Below, piece by piece: positions 45,299 through 53,079 of a DNA stretch of 64,000 bases (positions within the stretch are counted from its first letter, which is position 1; each line of letters opens with the position of its first letter). The notes beneath the pieces were generated by a model that was given only the letters and a program-made list of their open reading frames with translations, did no database searches and had not been told where the DNA came from. The stretch comes from JAAYBF01 sp963715445 (GTDB taxonomy: Bacteria > Actinomycetota > Thermoleophilia > Solirubrobacterales > Thermoleophilaceae). Position numbers and translations under genes: made by a program. The stretch covers positions 496,001-560,000 of the forward strand of contig OY970240.1 of the NCBI GenBank assembly GCA_963715445.1. The letters run 5' to 3'.

Positions 45299-45796
45299 GT
45301 GGGGGTCGAGACCGAGCGCACGTTGACGGTTGCATGGGAGGACCCCGCCGAGATCGCGGGGCGGGCGCGGCAGATGCGCGGCCTGGAGTTCCTGGAGGCC
45401 ATCCGCGACGGCGACATCCCGCCGGCGCCGATCCAGCGGCTGCTCGACTTCTCGCTGACCGAGGCCGAGGAGGGCCGAGCCGTCTTCTCGGTCGAGCCTG
45501 CGGAGAAGCACTACAACCCGATCGGCGTGGTCCACGGGGGCCTGGCCGCGACGCTGCTCGACAGCGCCATGGGAGCGGCCGTGCACAGCACCCTGGCCGC
45601 CGGCGAGGGCTACACGACGCTCGAGACGAAGTTCAACCTGGTGCGCGCGATCACGGCCGACACCGGCCTGACGCTCGCCGAGGGTCGCGTCGTGCACCGG
45701 GGGCGGCAGGTTGCCACGGCCGAGGGCAGCGTCCGCGACGCAAGCGGCCGCCTGCTGGCCCACGGCACCTCGACCTGCCTCGTCCTCGGCGGCTGA
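45299..45796 (+). CDS. PaaI-like hotdog thioesterase
   Basis: 165 aa from GTG 45299, preceded by GAGAGGGGGAG; GTG at 45272 is an in-frame alternative. Hotdog-fold signature NPIGVVHGGLAATLLDSAMG (about 69-88), LETKFNLVRAI and a C-terminal GRQVATAEGSV. PaaI-type enzymes hydrolyse aryl- or acyl-CoA. The large amount of acyl-CoA metabolism nearby suggests acyl-CoA thioesterase or CoA recycling. Confidence 0.9.
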   Translation: MGVETERTLTVAWEDPAEIAGRARQMRGLEFLEAIRDGDIPPAPIQRLLDFSLTEAEEGRAVFSVEPAEKHYNPIGVVHGGLAATLLDSAMGAAVHSTLAAGEGYTTLETKFNLVRAITADTGLTLAEGRVVHRGRQVATAEGSVRDASGRLLAHGTSTCLVLGG

Positions 45797-45821
45797 GCAG
45801 AGCCCGGCGGCGAGGCCGCCG

Positions 45822-46631
45822 CTACCTCCCGCCGGCCGCCGCCGACAGGCGCTCGGCCCGATCGTGGTCCTGCGCCGAGCGGAAGAAGACGAAGCTGATC
45901 GCGAAGAGCATCACCGCCAGGTCGAGCAGGAGCATCATCCCTCCCGCCACCTGCTGATCGGTGAGGGGTGACCAGCCGTGCTCGGGAGCCGTCCGCGCGT
46001 ACTGGTCGTAGGCCGGTGAGCGCATCAGCACGAACGCCATCCCGAGGAACATCCCGGACAGGCGGGCGCCGATCAGGTAGGGCACCTTCCAGAGGTCGCC
46101 GGGGAGCCGTCGGCGCTTGGGATCGATCACCGACCACCAGACCAGCAGCGAGCCGAACACGAACGACTGGTGCTGGAGGAGATGCACCCACTCGTTGCGC
46201 AGAGCGGCCTCGAACATGAACGAGAAGTGCCAGCCGTAGAGGATCAGGATCCACACCGGCACCGCGACGATCGGCTGTCGCAGCCAGCGGAACGCCCGCC
46301 GCAGTCGGCGCTGGCGGGCCACCTGCGTCAGAGCCCGGCGGGGCAGCATGAACGCGTACACGGGAGACCGCACGCCCACCAGCAGCAGCGGCGCGGCGAG
46401 GTCGGCGATCAGCAGGTGCTGCCCCATGTGGGCGAACAGCAGCTCCTCGCTCAGCGCATCGAGCGGGGAGAGCAGCCCGATCGCGTTGCAGGCCACGCCC
46501 GCGTGCCACGCCGCCTGCTGCCAGAACGGCACGCGGTAGCCGCGGTGGGCGAGGACCCGCACGGCACGGACATACAGCGCCTCCGCGAGGAGGATGGCCG
46601 CGATCGGCCCGAACGCGAGCGATAGCTCCAC
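45822..46631 (-). CDS. CtaG-type cytochrome c oxidase assembly protein
   Basis: 269 aa from GTG, seven membrane helices. Family (caa3_CtaG) features include the HMGQHLLIADLAAPLLLVG region (about 68-86), YGWHFSFMFEAAL and the LLQHQSFVFGSLLVWW helix, with conserved His and Trp. Proteins of this type help build the caa3 oxidase copper centre. No oxidase subunit genes are nearby, so function rests on family resemblance. Confidence 0.85.
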   Translation of the reverse strand: MELSLAFGPIAAILLAEALYVRAVRVLAHRGYRVPFWQQAAWHAGVACNAIGLLSPLDALSEELLFAHMGQHLLIADLAAPLLLVGVRSPVYAFMLPRRALTQVARQRRLRRAFRWLRQPIVAVPVWILILYGWHFSFMFEAALRNEWVHLLQHQSFVFGSLLVWWSVIDPKRRRLPGDLWKVPYLIGARLSGMFLGMAFVLMRSPAYDQYARTAPEHGWSPLTDQQVAGGMMLLLDLAVMLFAISFVFFRSAQDHDRAERLSAAAGGR

Positions 46632-46670
46632 AGCCCGATTGTGACGACGCCCCGGGTCGAGGCGTCGCGG

Positions 46671-47906
46671 CTAGGCGGCGGCCAGGAGCTCGCTCGCCGC
46701 CTTCAGGCGCTCCTGGTACTCCTTGCGCTGCATCCGTGAGATGACCAGCCGCTGCACCTGGGCCGTGCCCTCGAACAGCTGGTAGATCTTCGCGTCCCGG
46801 AAGAACTTCTCGAGCGGGCAGTCGGTCGATTGGGCCGCCTCGCCGACGAGGTCCATCAGCGTCGTGGTGGCCCACATCGTCACGTCGCCCGCCTTGAGCT
46901 TGGACATCGAGCCCTGGCCGCCGGTCATCGGCACGCCGTTGCGCCCCATCCAGGCCGCGCGCCACACGAGCAGCCGCGCGGACTCGATCTCGGTCGCCAC
47001 GTCCGCGAGCGTCTGCTGGATGCGCTGCTGCTCGAGCAGCGGGCCGTTCGCGTCCTCGCGCCCCTCGAGGTGCTCGAGCGTCCACTCGTACGCCGCCTGC
47101 GCGATCCCGATCGCCGAGGCGCCGACCATCGGGCGGGTGATCTCGAACGTCGCGAGCGCGTTGGACGCCCCACCCGTCTGGCCCGAGCGAGCGCGCTCGA
47201 GCTTCTTGTTGAGCTTGTCCATCCCGCCCAGCAGGTACTCGACGGGGATCCGGCAGTCCTCCAGCACGACCTCGGCCGTGTGGGAGGCGCGGATGCCGAT
47301 CTTGTCCTCCTTCTTGCCCTGCGACAGGCCCGGAGCGTCCTTGGGCACGACGAAGGAGGCCTGGCCGCGATGGCCGAGCTCCGGGTCGACCGAGGCGACC
47401 ACCACCGTGACGTCGGCGATCCCGCCGTTCGTGATGAAGACCTTGGTGCCGTTCAGGACCCACTCGTCGCCGTCGAGCTTCGCCGTCGTGCGCAGCGACT
47501 TGACGTCGGAGCCGGCGCCGGCCTCGGTCACGGCGTAGGCGCCAAGCTTCATCTCGTCGCCCTCTCCGTAGCACTCGGGCACCCAGCGCATCGTCTGCTC
47601 GGGCGTGCCGGACGCGGCGATGCCCGCGGCCGCGAGGCCGGAGCCCGAGATCGCCAGCGCGATGCCGGCGCAGCCCCAGTGCAGCTCCTCGGTGTAGATG
47701 ACGCCCAGCATCCCGTCCGGGTCGCTGCCCATCCGCTGCAGCTGGTCGAGCCCGTGCAGCTTCCAATCGCGCGCTTCCCGGATCACGTCCCACGGCACCG
47801 ACTGCTCGCGATCGTGCTTCTCCGCGTTCGGCCGGATCACCTCGCGGGCAAACTTGCGGCAGTGGCGCTGGAACTCCAGCTGGTCGTCGTTGAGACTGAA
47901 ATCCAC
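46671..47906 (-). CDS. acyl-CoA dehydrogenase
   Basis: 411 aa. ACAD domains in order: N-terminal helical domain, beta domain with AVTEAGAGSDVKSL and GTKVFITNGGIAD, and C-terminal helical domain ending KIYQLFEGTAQVQRLVISR with the likely catalytic Glu. FAD enzyme oxidising acyl-CoA to trans-2-enoyl-CoA. Its start lies 25 bases from two copies of a TTGACT/AGTCAA palindrome, so it is probably repressed when substrate is absent. Confidence 0.93.
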   Translation of the reverse strand: MDFSLNDDQLEFQRHCRKFAREVIRPNAEKHDREQSVPWDVIREARDWKLHGLDQLQRMGSDPDGMLGVIYTEELHWGCAGIALAISGSGLAAAGIAASGTPEQTMRWVPECYGEGDEMKLGAYAVTEAGAGSDVKSLRTTAKLDGDEWVLNGTKVFITNGGIADVTVVVASVDPELGHRGQASFVVPKDAPGLSQGKKEDKIGIRASHTAEVVLEDCRIPVEYLLGGMDKLNKKLERARSGQTGGASNALATFEITRPMVGASAIGIAQAAYEWTLEHLEGREDANGPLLEQQRIQQTLADVATEIESARLLVWRAAWMGRNGVPMTGGQGSMSKLKAGDVTMWATTTLMDLVGEAAQSTDCPLEKFFRDAKIYQLFEGTAQVQRLVISRMQRKEYQERLKAASELLAAA

Positions 47907-47930
47907 TCTTGCCTCCAGAAATCGCGCGTG

Positions 47931-47946
47931 TTGACTGTCCAGTCAA
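47931..47946. promoter_or_regulatory. TetR-type operator, proximal
   Basis: TTGACTGTCCAGTCAA: perfect 6+6 inverted repeat with 4-base spacer, 25 bases before the acyl-CoA dehydrogenase start. The same design occurs at 47953 and 56386. TetR-family repressors of fatty-acid oxidation typically bind such palindromes. Confidence 0.7.
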
Positions 47947-47952
47947 CCAGGA

Positions 47953-47968
47953 TTGACTGACTAGTCAA
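47953..47968. promoter_or_regulatory. TetR-type operator, distal
   Basis: TTGACTGACTAGTCAA, centred 22 bases (two helical turns) from the proximal site, an arrangement fit for two dimers bound on the same DNA face. It lies between the acyl-CoA dehydrogenase and the divergent CWB2 lipoprotein gene. Confidence 0.7.
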
Positions 47969-48045
47969 CCAACTGCGGTCGGACGTCGTCGCCGCGACCT
48001 CCGCCCCGGCGCAACCGGCAGGCCGGGCGGTTAGTCTCCGAACCC

Positions 48046-49227
48046 GTGTCCAAGAGCTCATCAGCGCTCGTTCTCGCGGCCCTCGCGGTCCTGTCGCTCG
48101 GCGGCTGCAGCCTCGGCGACGAGCCGAACCGCCCGCCGCAGCTCGGAACCGACTCGCACGACGACGATGCGGCCGCCAAGCTCGGCTTCCCCTCGACCGC
48201 CACCAAGAACACGATCCGGGTGGGCGGCGGAGACGCCGCCGCCGACACGGCGGGCGTGGTGAGCGCTGCCTTCCCCGCCACCAACCAGTTGAACCGCCCC
48301 ACCGCGGTGGTGCTCGTGGAGCAGAGCGACTGGCAGGGAGCCGTCGCCGCCGCGGTGCTCAATGCCCGGCCGATCGGCGCCCCGATCCTGCTCTCGGAGG
48401 TCGGCAAGCTCCCCGCGGTCACCGCCGACACGCTTGAGCGGCTCGACCCCAAGGGCTCCGACCTCTCCAGAGACGCCCAGGTGATCAGGATCGGCGACAA
48501 GCCGGCCCAGCCCGACGGCTTCAAGACGGCGCGCATCGAGGGCGAGAACCCATACGAGATGGCCGCCGCGATCGACAGGTTCTTCTCCGCCGCCAGGGGC
48601 GGGCCCTCGGACGCGGTGATCGTGACCACCGGCGAGCAGCCGGAGTTCGCCATGCCCGCCGCCGCCTGGGCCGCCCGCTCGGGCGACTCGGTGCTGTTCG
48701 TGGAGCGGAACGAGATCCCCCCCGCCACCCGCGCCGCGCTCGTCGCTCACGAGCGGCCCGAGATCTTCGTGCTCGGCCCGCGCTCGGCGATATCCGACAA
48801 GGTCCTGAAGCAGCTTCGCCGGCTCGGGGAGACCGAGCGCATCACCGGCTCCACCCCAGTCCTCAACGCGATCGCCTTCGCTCGCTACGAGAAGGAGGAC
48901 TTCGGCTGGGGCGCGACCATCCCCGGCTACAACTACTCCGTGGCCGGCACCTCCCGCCCGCTCGACGCGGCGGCGGCGGCCACACTGGGCACCACCGGCG
49001 TGTTCGCCCCGCTGCTCCTCACCGACCGCGCCGACGTCCTCCCCAAGCCGCTCGAGAACTACTTCCTCAGCGTGCAGCCGGGCTACTACCAGGACAGCCT
49101 CGACATCAGCAACGCCTTCTTCAACCGCGTCTGGATCCTCGGCGACGACAAGCAGGTCTCGATCGAGCAGCAGGCCCATATCGACCAGGTCACAGAGCTC
49201 ATCCCGGTCCAGTCGCAGGCGCCCTAG
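48046..49227 (+). CDS. lipoprotein with cell-wall-binding repeat 2 domains
   Basis: 393 aa from GTG. Signal peptide with lipobox SLGGC (Cys21), then CWB2 repeats: TIRVGGGDAAADTAGVVSAAFP (about 61-82), AVVLVEQSDWQGAVAAAVL and later ILGDDKQVSIEQQ. CWB2 domains hold surface proteins to cell-wall polymers in firmicutes and actinobacteria. Here the domains form nearly the entire mature protein, with no added enzymatic domain. Role unknown. Confidence 0.85.
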   Translation: MSKSSSALVLAALAVLSLGGCSLGDEPNRPPQLGTDSHDDDAAAKLGFPSTATKNTIRVGGGDAAADTAGVVSAAFPATNQLNRPTAVVLVEQSDWQGAVAAAVLNARPIGAPILLSEVGKLPAVTADTLERLDPKGSDLSRDAQVIRIGDKPAQPDGFKTARIEGENPYEMAAAIDRFFSAARGGPSDAVIVTTGEQPEFAMPAAAWAARSGDSVLFVERNEIPPATRAALVAHERPEIFVLGPRSAISDKVLKQLRRLGETERITGSTPVLNAIAFARYEKEDFGWGATIPGYNYSVAGTSRPLDAAAAATLGTTGVFAPLLLTDRADVLPKPLENYFLSVQPGYYQDSLDISNAFFNRVWILGDDKQVSIEQQAHIDQVTELIPVQSQAP

Positions 49228-49295
49228 AGGCGCAGGCCGGGACGTATCGGCGCCGGGGCCCGAGCGCTTGGAATGGCGCCGGTAAGCTCCCGCTC

Positions 49296-49559
49296 GTGAG
49301 CGAGTACGAGCAGTCCGAGCGCGCCGGCCGAGAGCCGACCGTCGAGGATGTCCGCCAGCTGATGGGCTCCTCCACCCCCCACTTCTCGCTTCAGGTCCGC
49401 AACCGCATCAGGTCGCTGATCTCCGAGCTGCCCGAAGGCGATCCCGCGCGGGTGCTCGGCGAGCGGGAGATCGAGCGTCTCGAGCTGCTTGCCCAGGGCT
49501 CCGAGCGCCGCGGCGAGCCCGGCCAGGGCGAGCGCGGCCTCCCCAGCCTGCGCGACTAG
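49296..49559 (+). CDS. small soluble protein of unknown function
   Basis: 87 aa from GTG. Charged, with EPTVEDVRQLMGSSTPHFSLQVRNRI (about 13-38) likely helical and a Glu/Arg-rich tail. No known motif. It lies 68 bases downstream of the CWB2 gene in the same direction; codon use and GC match its neighbours. Probably real, but with no functional evidence. Confidence 0.65.
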   Translation: MSEYEQSERAGREPTVEDVRQLMGSSTPHFSLQVRNRIRSLISELPEGDPARVLGEREIERLELLAQGSERRGEPGQGERGLPSLRD

Positions 49560-49620
49560 CTCCCCCGCCCGACCGACCGTCGTAATGGACGGCACCGTCA
49601 GCACTTAGGCACGGTGACCG

Positions 49621-49893
49621 CTAGGCGGTGGCGAAGCGCTTGGCGGAGCGCTCGCGGTGCTTCTCGGCCTCGACCTCGCGGTTCTTCGGCGGCGCCGAGG
49701 TGACCAGCTCGCCGAGAAGGCGCGTCGTCACGGCGGCGATGTCGTCGACGGCTCGGTCGAAGGCCTCCGCGTTGACGGCCGAGGGCTTGGTCGAGCCGCT
49801 CAGCTTGCGCACGTACTGCAGCGCCGATGCGCGGATCTCATCCTCCGTGGCCGTGGGCTCGAAGTTGTGGAGTGTCTTGATATTGCGGCACAT
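49621..49893 (-). CDS. DUF2277-family protein
   Basis: 90 aa from ATG 49893. Starts MCRNIKTLHNFEPTATEDEIRASALQYVRKLSG, a pattern I associate with DUF2277, a small helical protein of actinobacteria and proteobacteria with unknown function; the remainder is helical (FDRAVDDIAAVTTRLLGELV). It is separated from the acyl-CoA dehydrogenase upstream by a hairpin repeat at 49932. Confidence 0.8.
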   Translation of the reverse strand: MCRNIKTLHNFEPTATEDEIRASALQYVRKLSGSTKPSAVNAEAFDRAVDDIAAVTTRLLGELVTSAPPKNREVEAEKHRERSAKRFATA

Positions 49894-49931
49894 GCCTCTG
49901 AGCCTAGCGGCGCCCGAGCGCCGGACACAAT

Positions 49932-49967
49932 GGACACTTGAGCGCACCGGGGTGTGTTCAAGTGTCC
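49932..49967. repeat. GGACA-type inverted repeat, copy 3
   Basis: GGACACTTGA (49932-49941) pairs with TCAAGTGTCC (49958-49967); the inner part is CACC/GGTG instead of GGGG/CCCC. It is followed by GTTTTGC, so on the plus strand it looks like an intrinsic terminator, but the neighbouring genes run on the minus strand. It lies 23 bases beyond an acyl-CoA dehydrogenase stop. Confidence 0.6.
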
Positions 49968-49989
49968 GTTTTGCTCGCGGCCGAGGCGG

Positions 49990-51009
49990 CTAGGCGAGAG
50001 CGGAGGCGGCGCTGAGGCCGCTGAGCTCTGCGACGCGCTCGCGATGCTCGGCGGCCGAGCCGAAGAGCACTCCGTCGGCCTTCGCCCGCTTGAGCAGGAA
50101 GTGCAGGTCGTGCTCCCAGGTGAAGCCGATCCCGCCGTGCACCTGGAGCGCAGAGGAGGTGACGTTCCACCCGGCGTCCGATGCGTAGGCCTTCGCCATC
50201 GCGGCCGCGAGCGGCAGCGTCTGCGGCTCGGCATCCGCCGCCCAGGCGGCCCAGTAGGCGGTCGAGCGGGAGCTCTCCACGTCGCGCAGCATGTCCGCGC
50301 AGCGATGCGCGACCGCCTGGTAGGAGCCGATCGGGCGACCGAACTGCTCGCGGTCGCGGGCGTACTCGATCGACATCTCCATCGCCCGCTGGCTGACGCC
50401 CGTGATCTCCGCCGCCAGCGCGACGGCGATGCGGTCGAGCGCCGGGGCCGCGGAGCCGCCGAGAGGCTCTCCGGGTCCGGTGGCGCGGACCCTCGCGTAG
50501 CGGCGGGTCTGATCGATCGTCGCGAGCGGCTCGATCTCGCACTCCGAGGCGGCGTACACGCTGCCCGAGTCCCCCTCCACCAGCACGATCACCTCTGCGC
50601 TGTCGGCGTCGGGGACGAGCGCAGCCTCGCCCCCGCGGGCGAGCCCCGCCGTGCCGCGCGCGGCTCCGGAGGCGATGCCGGGCAGCCACCGCTCGCGCTG
50701 CGAGTCGGTGCCGGCGTGCTGGAGGACCAGCCCCGCCGCCGCGTTCGAGATGAACGGGACCGGCGCGAGCGCGTAGCCGAGCTCCTCCGTCAGGATCGCC
50801 AGCTCCACGGCTCCGAGTCCCTGGCCGCCGTGCTCCTCGCCGATGAAGATGCCGGCCCACCCGAGCTCCGAGAGCTCGCTCCAGTGGGCATCGTCATAGC
50901 GCTCGGCCTCCGCCAGCTCGCGCATCACGTCCGGCTTGAACCGCTCGGCGAGCAGATCGTGCGCGGTGCGCTTGATCGCCTGCTGATCGTCGGTGAAGTC
51001 GAAGTTCAC
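49990..51009 (-). CDS. acyl-CoA dehydrogenase, smaller subunit type
   Basis: 339 aa. ACAD fold with a shortened beta domain; ALQVHGGIGFTWEHDLHFLLKRA near the C-terminus is the pattern of FadE29-like chains in paired, alpha2beta2 dehydrogenases. It follows the larger ACAD by three bases in the same direction, so the two probably form one complex. In such pairs only one chain carries a complete active site. Substrate may be a bulky or branched acyl-CoA; this is inference. Confidence 0.88.
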   Translation of the reverse strand: MNFDFTDDQQAIKRTAHDLLAERFKPDVMRELAEAERYDDAHWSELSELGWAGIFIGEEHGGQGLGAVELAILTEELGYALAPVPFISNAAAGLVLQHAGTDSQRERWLPGIASGAARGTAGLARGGEAALVPDADSAEVIVLVEGDSGSVYAASECEIEPLATIDQTRRYARVRATGPGEPLGGSAAPALDRIAVALAAEITGVSQRAMEMSIEYARDREQFGRPIGSYQAVAHRCADMLRDVESSRSTAYWAAWAADAEPQTLPLAAAMAKAYASDAGWNVTSSALQVHGGIGFTWEHDLHFLLKRAKADGVLFGSAAEHRERVAELSGLSAASALA

Positions 51010-51012
51010 GGC

Positions 51013-52149
51013 CTAGCGCATCCTCGGCAGGCCGAGCACGCGCTCGGCGATGATGTTCTTGAGGATCTCGGTGGTGCCGCCCTCGATCGAGTTCGCGCGG
51101 GCACGCAGGAAGCGGTAGGTCCAGTCGGAGTCGCGCAGGAGCCCCTCCTCCCCCTCGATCGCCACCGCGAGCTCGGTGACTCCCTGGTTGACGGCCGACC
51201 ACTGCAGCTTCGTCAGCGACCCCTCCGGGCCCGGCACGCCGGTCTTCATGATCTGGGTCAGGCCGCGCCAGGCGTTGAGCCTCAGCGCCTCGACCTCGAT
51301 CAGCAGCGCGGCGATCCGCTGCCGGATTAGCGGGTCGCCGTCGACCCCGCGCTCACGGGCAAGCTCGATCAGCTGCCCCAGCGCGATCTTGACCGACGCG
51401 GCGGCGGCCGCGCCGAGGCCCGCGCGCTCGTGCATCAGGGTCGTAATCGCGACCGCCCAGCCGTTGCCGACGCCGCCGATGACGTTCTCGTCGGGGATGC
51501 GGGCCTCCTCGATGAAGAGCTCGTTGAACTCGGCCTCGCCGGTTATCTGACGCAGCGGCAGCACTTGGACGGCGTCCTGCTCCATGTCCATCAGGAAGTA
51601 GGTCAGGCCCTTGTGCTTGGGAACGTCCTGATCGGTCCGCGCCACGAGCATGCACCACTTGGCGTGGTGGGCGAAGGTCGTCCAGACCTTCTGGCCGGTG
51701 ACCACCCACTCGCCGTTCGACTTGACCGCGCGGGTCTTGACCGAGGCGAGGTCGGATCCGGACTCCGGCTCCGAGAAGCCCTGGCACCAGATCTCCTCGG
51801 CGGAGAGGATCGGCTCGAGGTAGCGGCGCTTCTGCTCCTCGGTGCCGTGCGCGATCACCACGGGACCTCCCATGACGAGGCCGAGCACGTTCGCCGTCGG
51901 GGGCGCCTTGGCGCGGGCCATCTCCTCGCCGAAGATCGCCTGCTCCACCAGCGTGGCTCCGCGGCCGCCGAACTCCTGAGGCCATGAGAGGCCCGCGTAG
52001 CCCGCGGCGTGGAGGCGCTGCTGCCACTCGACCCGGAACTCCCACGCCGCCTCGTCGCCGGTCGGCTCCTCGCCGGGGTGGTTCTCGGCGAGCCACGAGC
52101 GCAGCTCGTCGCTGAAGGCCTGCTCGTTGGGCGAGAGGGTCAGGTCCAC
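51013..52149 (-). CDS. acyl-CoA dehydrogenase, larger subunit type
   Basis: 378 aa from GTG. N-terminal domain (LSPNEQAFSDELRSWL), FAD-binding FSEPESGSDLASVKTRA and VTGQKVWTTFAHHAKW, and C-terminal EGGTTEILKNIIAERVLGLP, as in FadE28-like partners. Co-transcribed with the shorter ACAD downstream; together they resemble steroid- or cholate-side-chain dehydrogenase pairs. No steroid genes are adjacent, so the substrate class is open. Confidence 0.9.
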   Translation of the reverse strand: MDLTLSPNEQAFSDELRSWLAENHPGEEPTGDEAAWEFRVEWQQRLHAAGYAGLSWPQEFGGRGATLVEQAIFGEEMARAKAPPTANVLGLVMGGPVVIAHGTEEQKRRYLEPILSAEEIWCQGFSEPESGSDLASVKTRAVKSNGEWVVTGQKVWTTFAHHAKWCMLVARTDQDVPKHKGLTYFLMDMEQDAVQVLPLRQITGEAEFNELFIEEARIPDENVIGGVGNGWAVAITTLMHERAGLGAAAAASVKIALGQLIELARERGVDGDPLIRQRIAALLIEVEALRLNAWRGLTQIMKTGVPGPEGSLTKLQWSAVNQGVTELAVAIEGEEGLLRDSDWTYRFLRARANSIEGGTTEILKNIIAERVLGLPRMR

Positions 52150-52194
52150 CGGTGGCGCACTCTAACCCCTCCCCGAGAGGCCGCGCTGAGCTTC

Positions 52195-53004
52195 TCAGCG
52201 CGGAGCGGAGCGCGGGCCCAGCGTGCGCAGCAGCCTCAGCGAGATCCCGCGCAGGGTCTCCTTGCCGTACTCGTGGCTCGGGTTGCCGGTGGTGAGGATC
52301 GCCACGGAGACCCGCCGGCGGCCGCGCCGCAGGAGCGCGACCTGGTGATCCACGGAGCCGCTGCCGTCCCCCCAGCCGCCCTTGAAGTAGAGCGCCCAGG
52401 GGCCCGGGCGCGCCCGGGCGATCCCCCAGCGCTGGGACCCCACGATGCTGCCCAGCAGGCGCATCGCCAAGGCGCGATGCCGCTTCACCACGTAGCGGTC
52501 GATCTTCAGGAAGAGCTTCGTCTGGTCGGCGGCGGTGATCTGCGTCGACCCCCAGATCGGGGCGGTGTCGAAGCGCTTCATGCCCACCCGCTGCGCGAGC
52601 CGCTCGAGCGCGCCGTTGCCCACGAAGTCCCGCACGCGGGTGGCCGCGAGGTTGCTGGACCAGCGCACCATCGGGTCGAGCAGCTCGCGATCGGCCTTGA
52701 CGAGCGCTCTGTCGCGCACGTCCACGTGGTTCAGGTAGGCCACCATCAGCATCGCCTTGACCACACTCGCCGAGGACACCGGGCGGTGGGCGTCCTGCTG
52801 GTACATGTGGTGGGGAGTGCGAACAGCAAAGGAGATCCCGCCGGCGCGCCCGGCCGCGTACGTTCGCGCCGCGGTCATGTCGGGCCGCCAGCGCTCGCCC
52901 CGTGAAGCGGCATCGGCCGCGGGGGGCGCGGCGACGTCCAGCGGCGCAACGTCCAGCAGCGCGATGGCCGCGAGCACGACGGCGACTGCGGCGGGTCTGC
53001 GCAT
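52195..53004 (-). CDS. class A beta-lactamase-like serine hydrolase
   Basis: 269 aa from ATG 53004 (GTG 53007 possible). Signal peptide (about 1-33), then SxxK S80-V-V-K83, SxN S116-S-N118 and a KTG-like K-G-G in YFKGGWGDG. The Glu166-bearing omega loop of true beta-lactamases is not evident, so it may be a D,D-peptidase-like or unrelated hydrolase. It is exported and convergent with nothing; divergent from xseA by 75 bases. Confidence 0.82.
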   Translation of the reverse strand: MRRPAAVAVVLAAIALLDVAPLDVAAPPAADAASRGERWRPDMTAARTYAAGRAGGISFAVRTPHHMYQQDAHRPVSSASVVKAMLMVAYLNHVDVRDRALVKADRELLDPMVRWSSNLAATRVRDFVGNGALERLAQRVGMKRFDTAPIWGSTQITAADQTKLFLKIDRYVVKRHRALAMRLLGSIVGSQRWGIARARPGPWALYFKGGWGDGSGSVDHQVALLRRGRRRVSVAILTTGNPSHEYGKETLRGISLRLLRTLGPRSAPR

Positions 53005-53079
53005 CACGCCTGAGGAACCTAGGGCAGATGCCGGCCGTTGACGGGTCAGGCTGACCGTGGCGGATGCGACCATCTTCGA

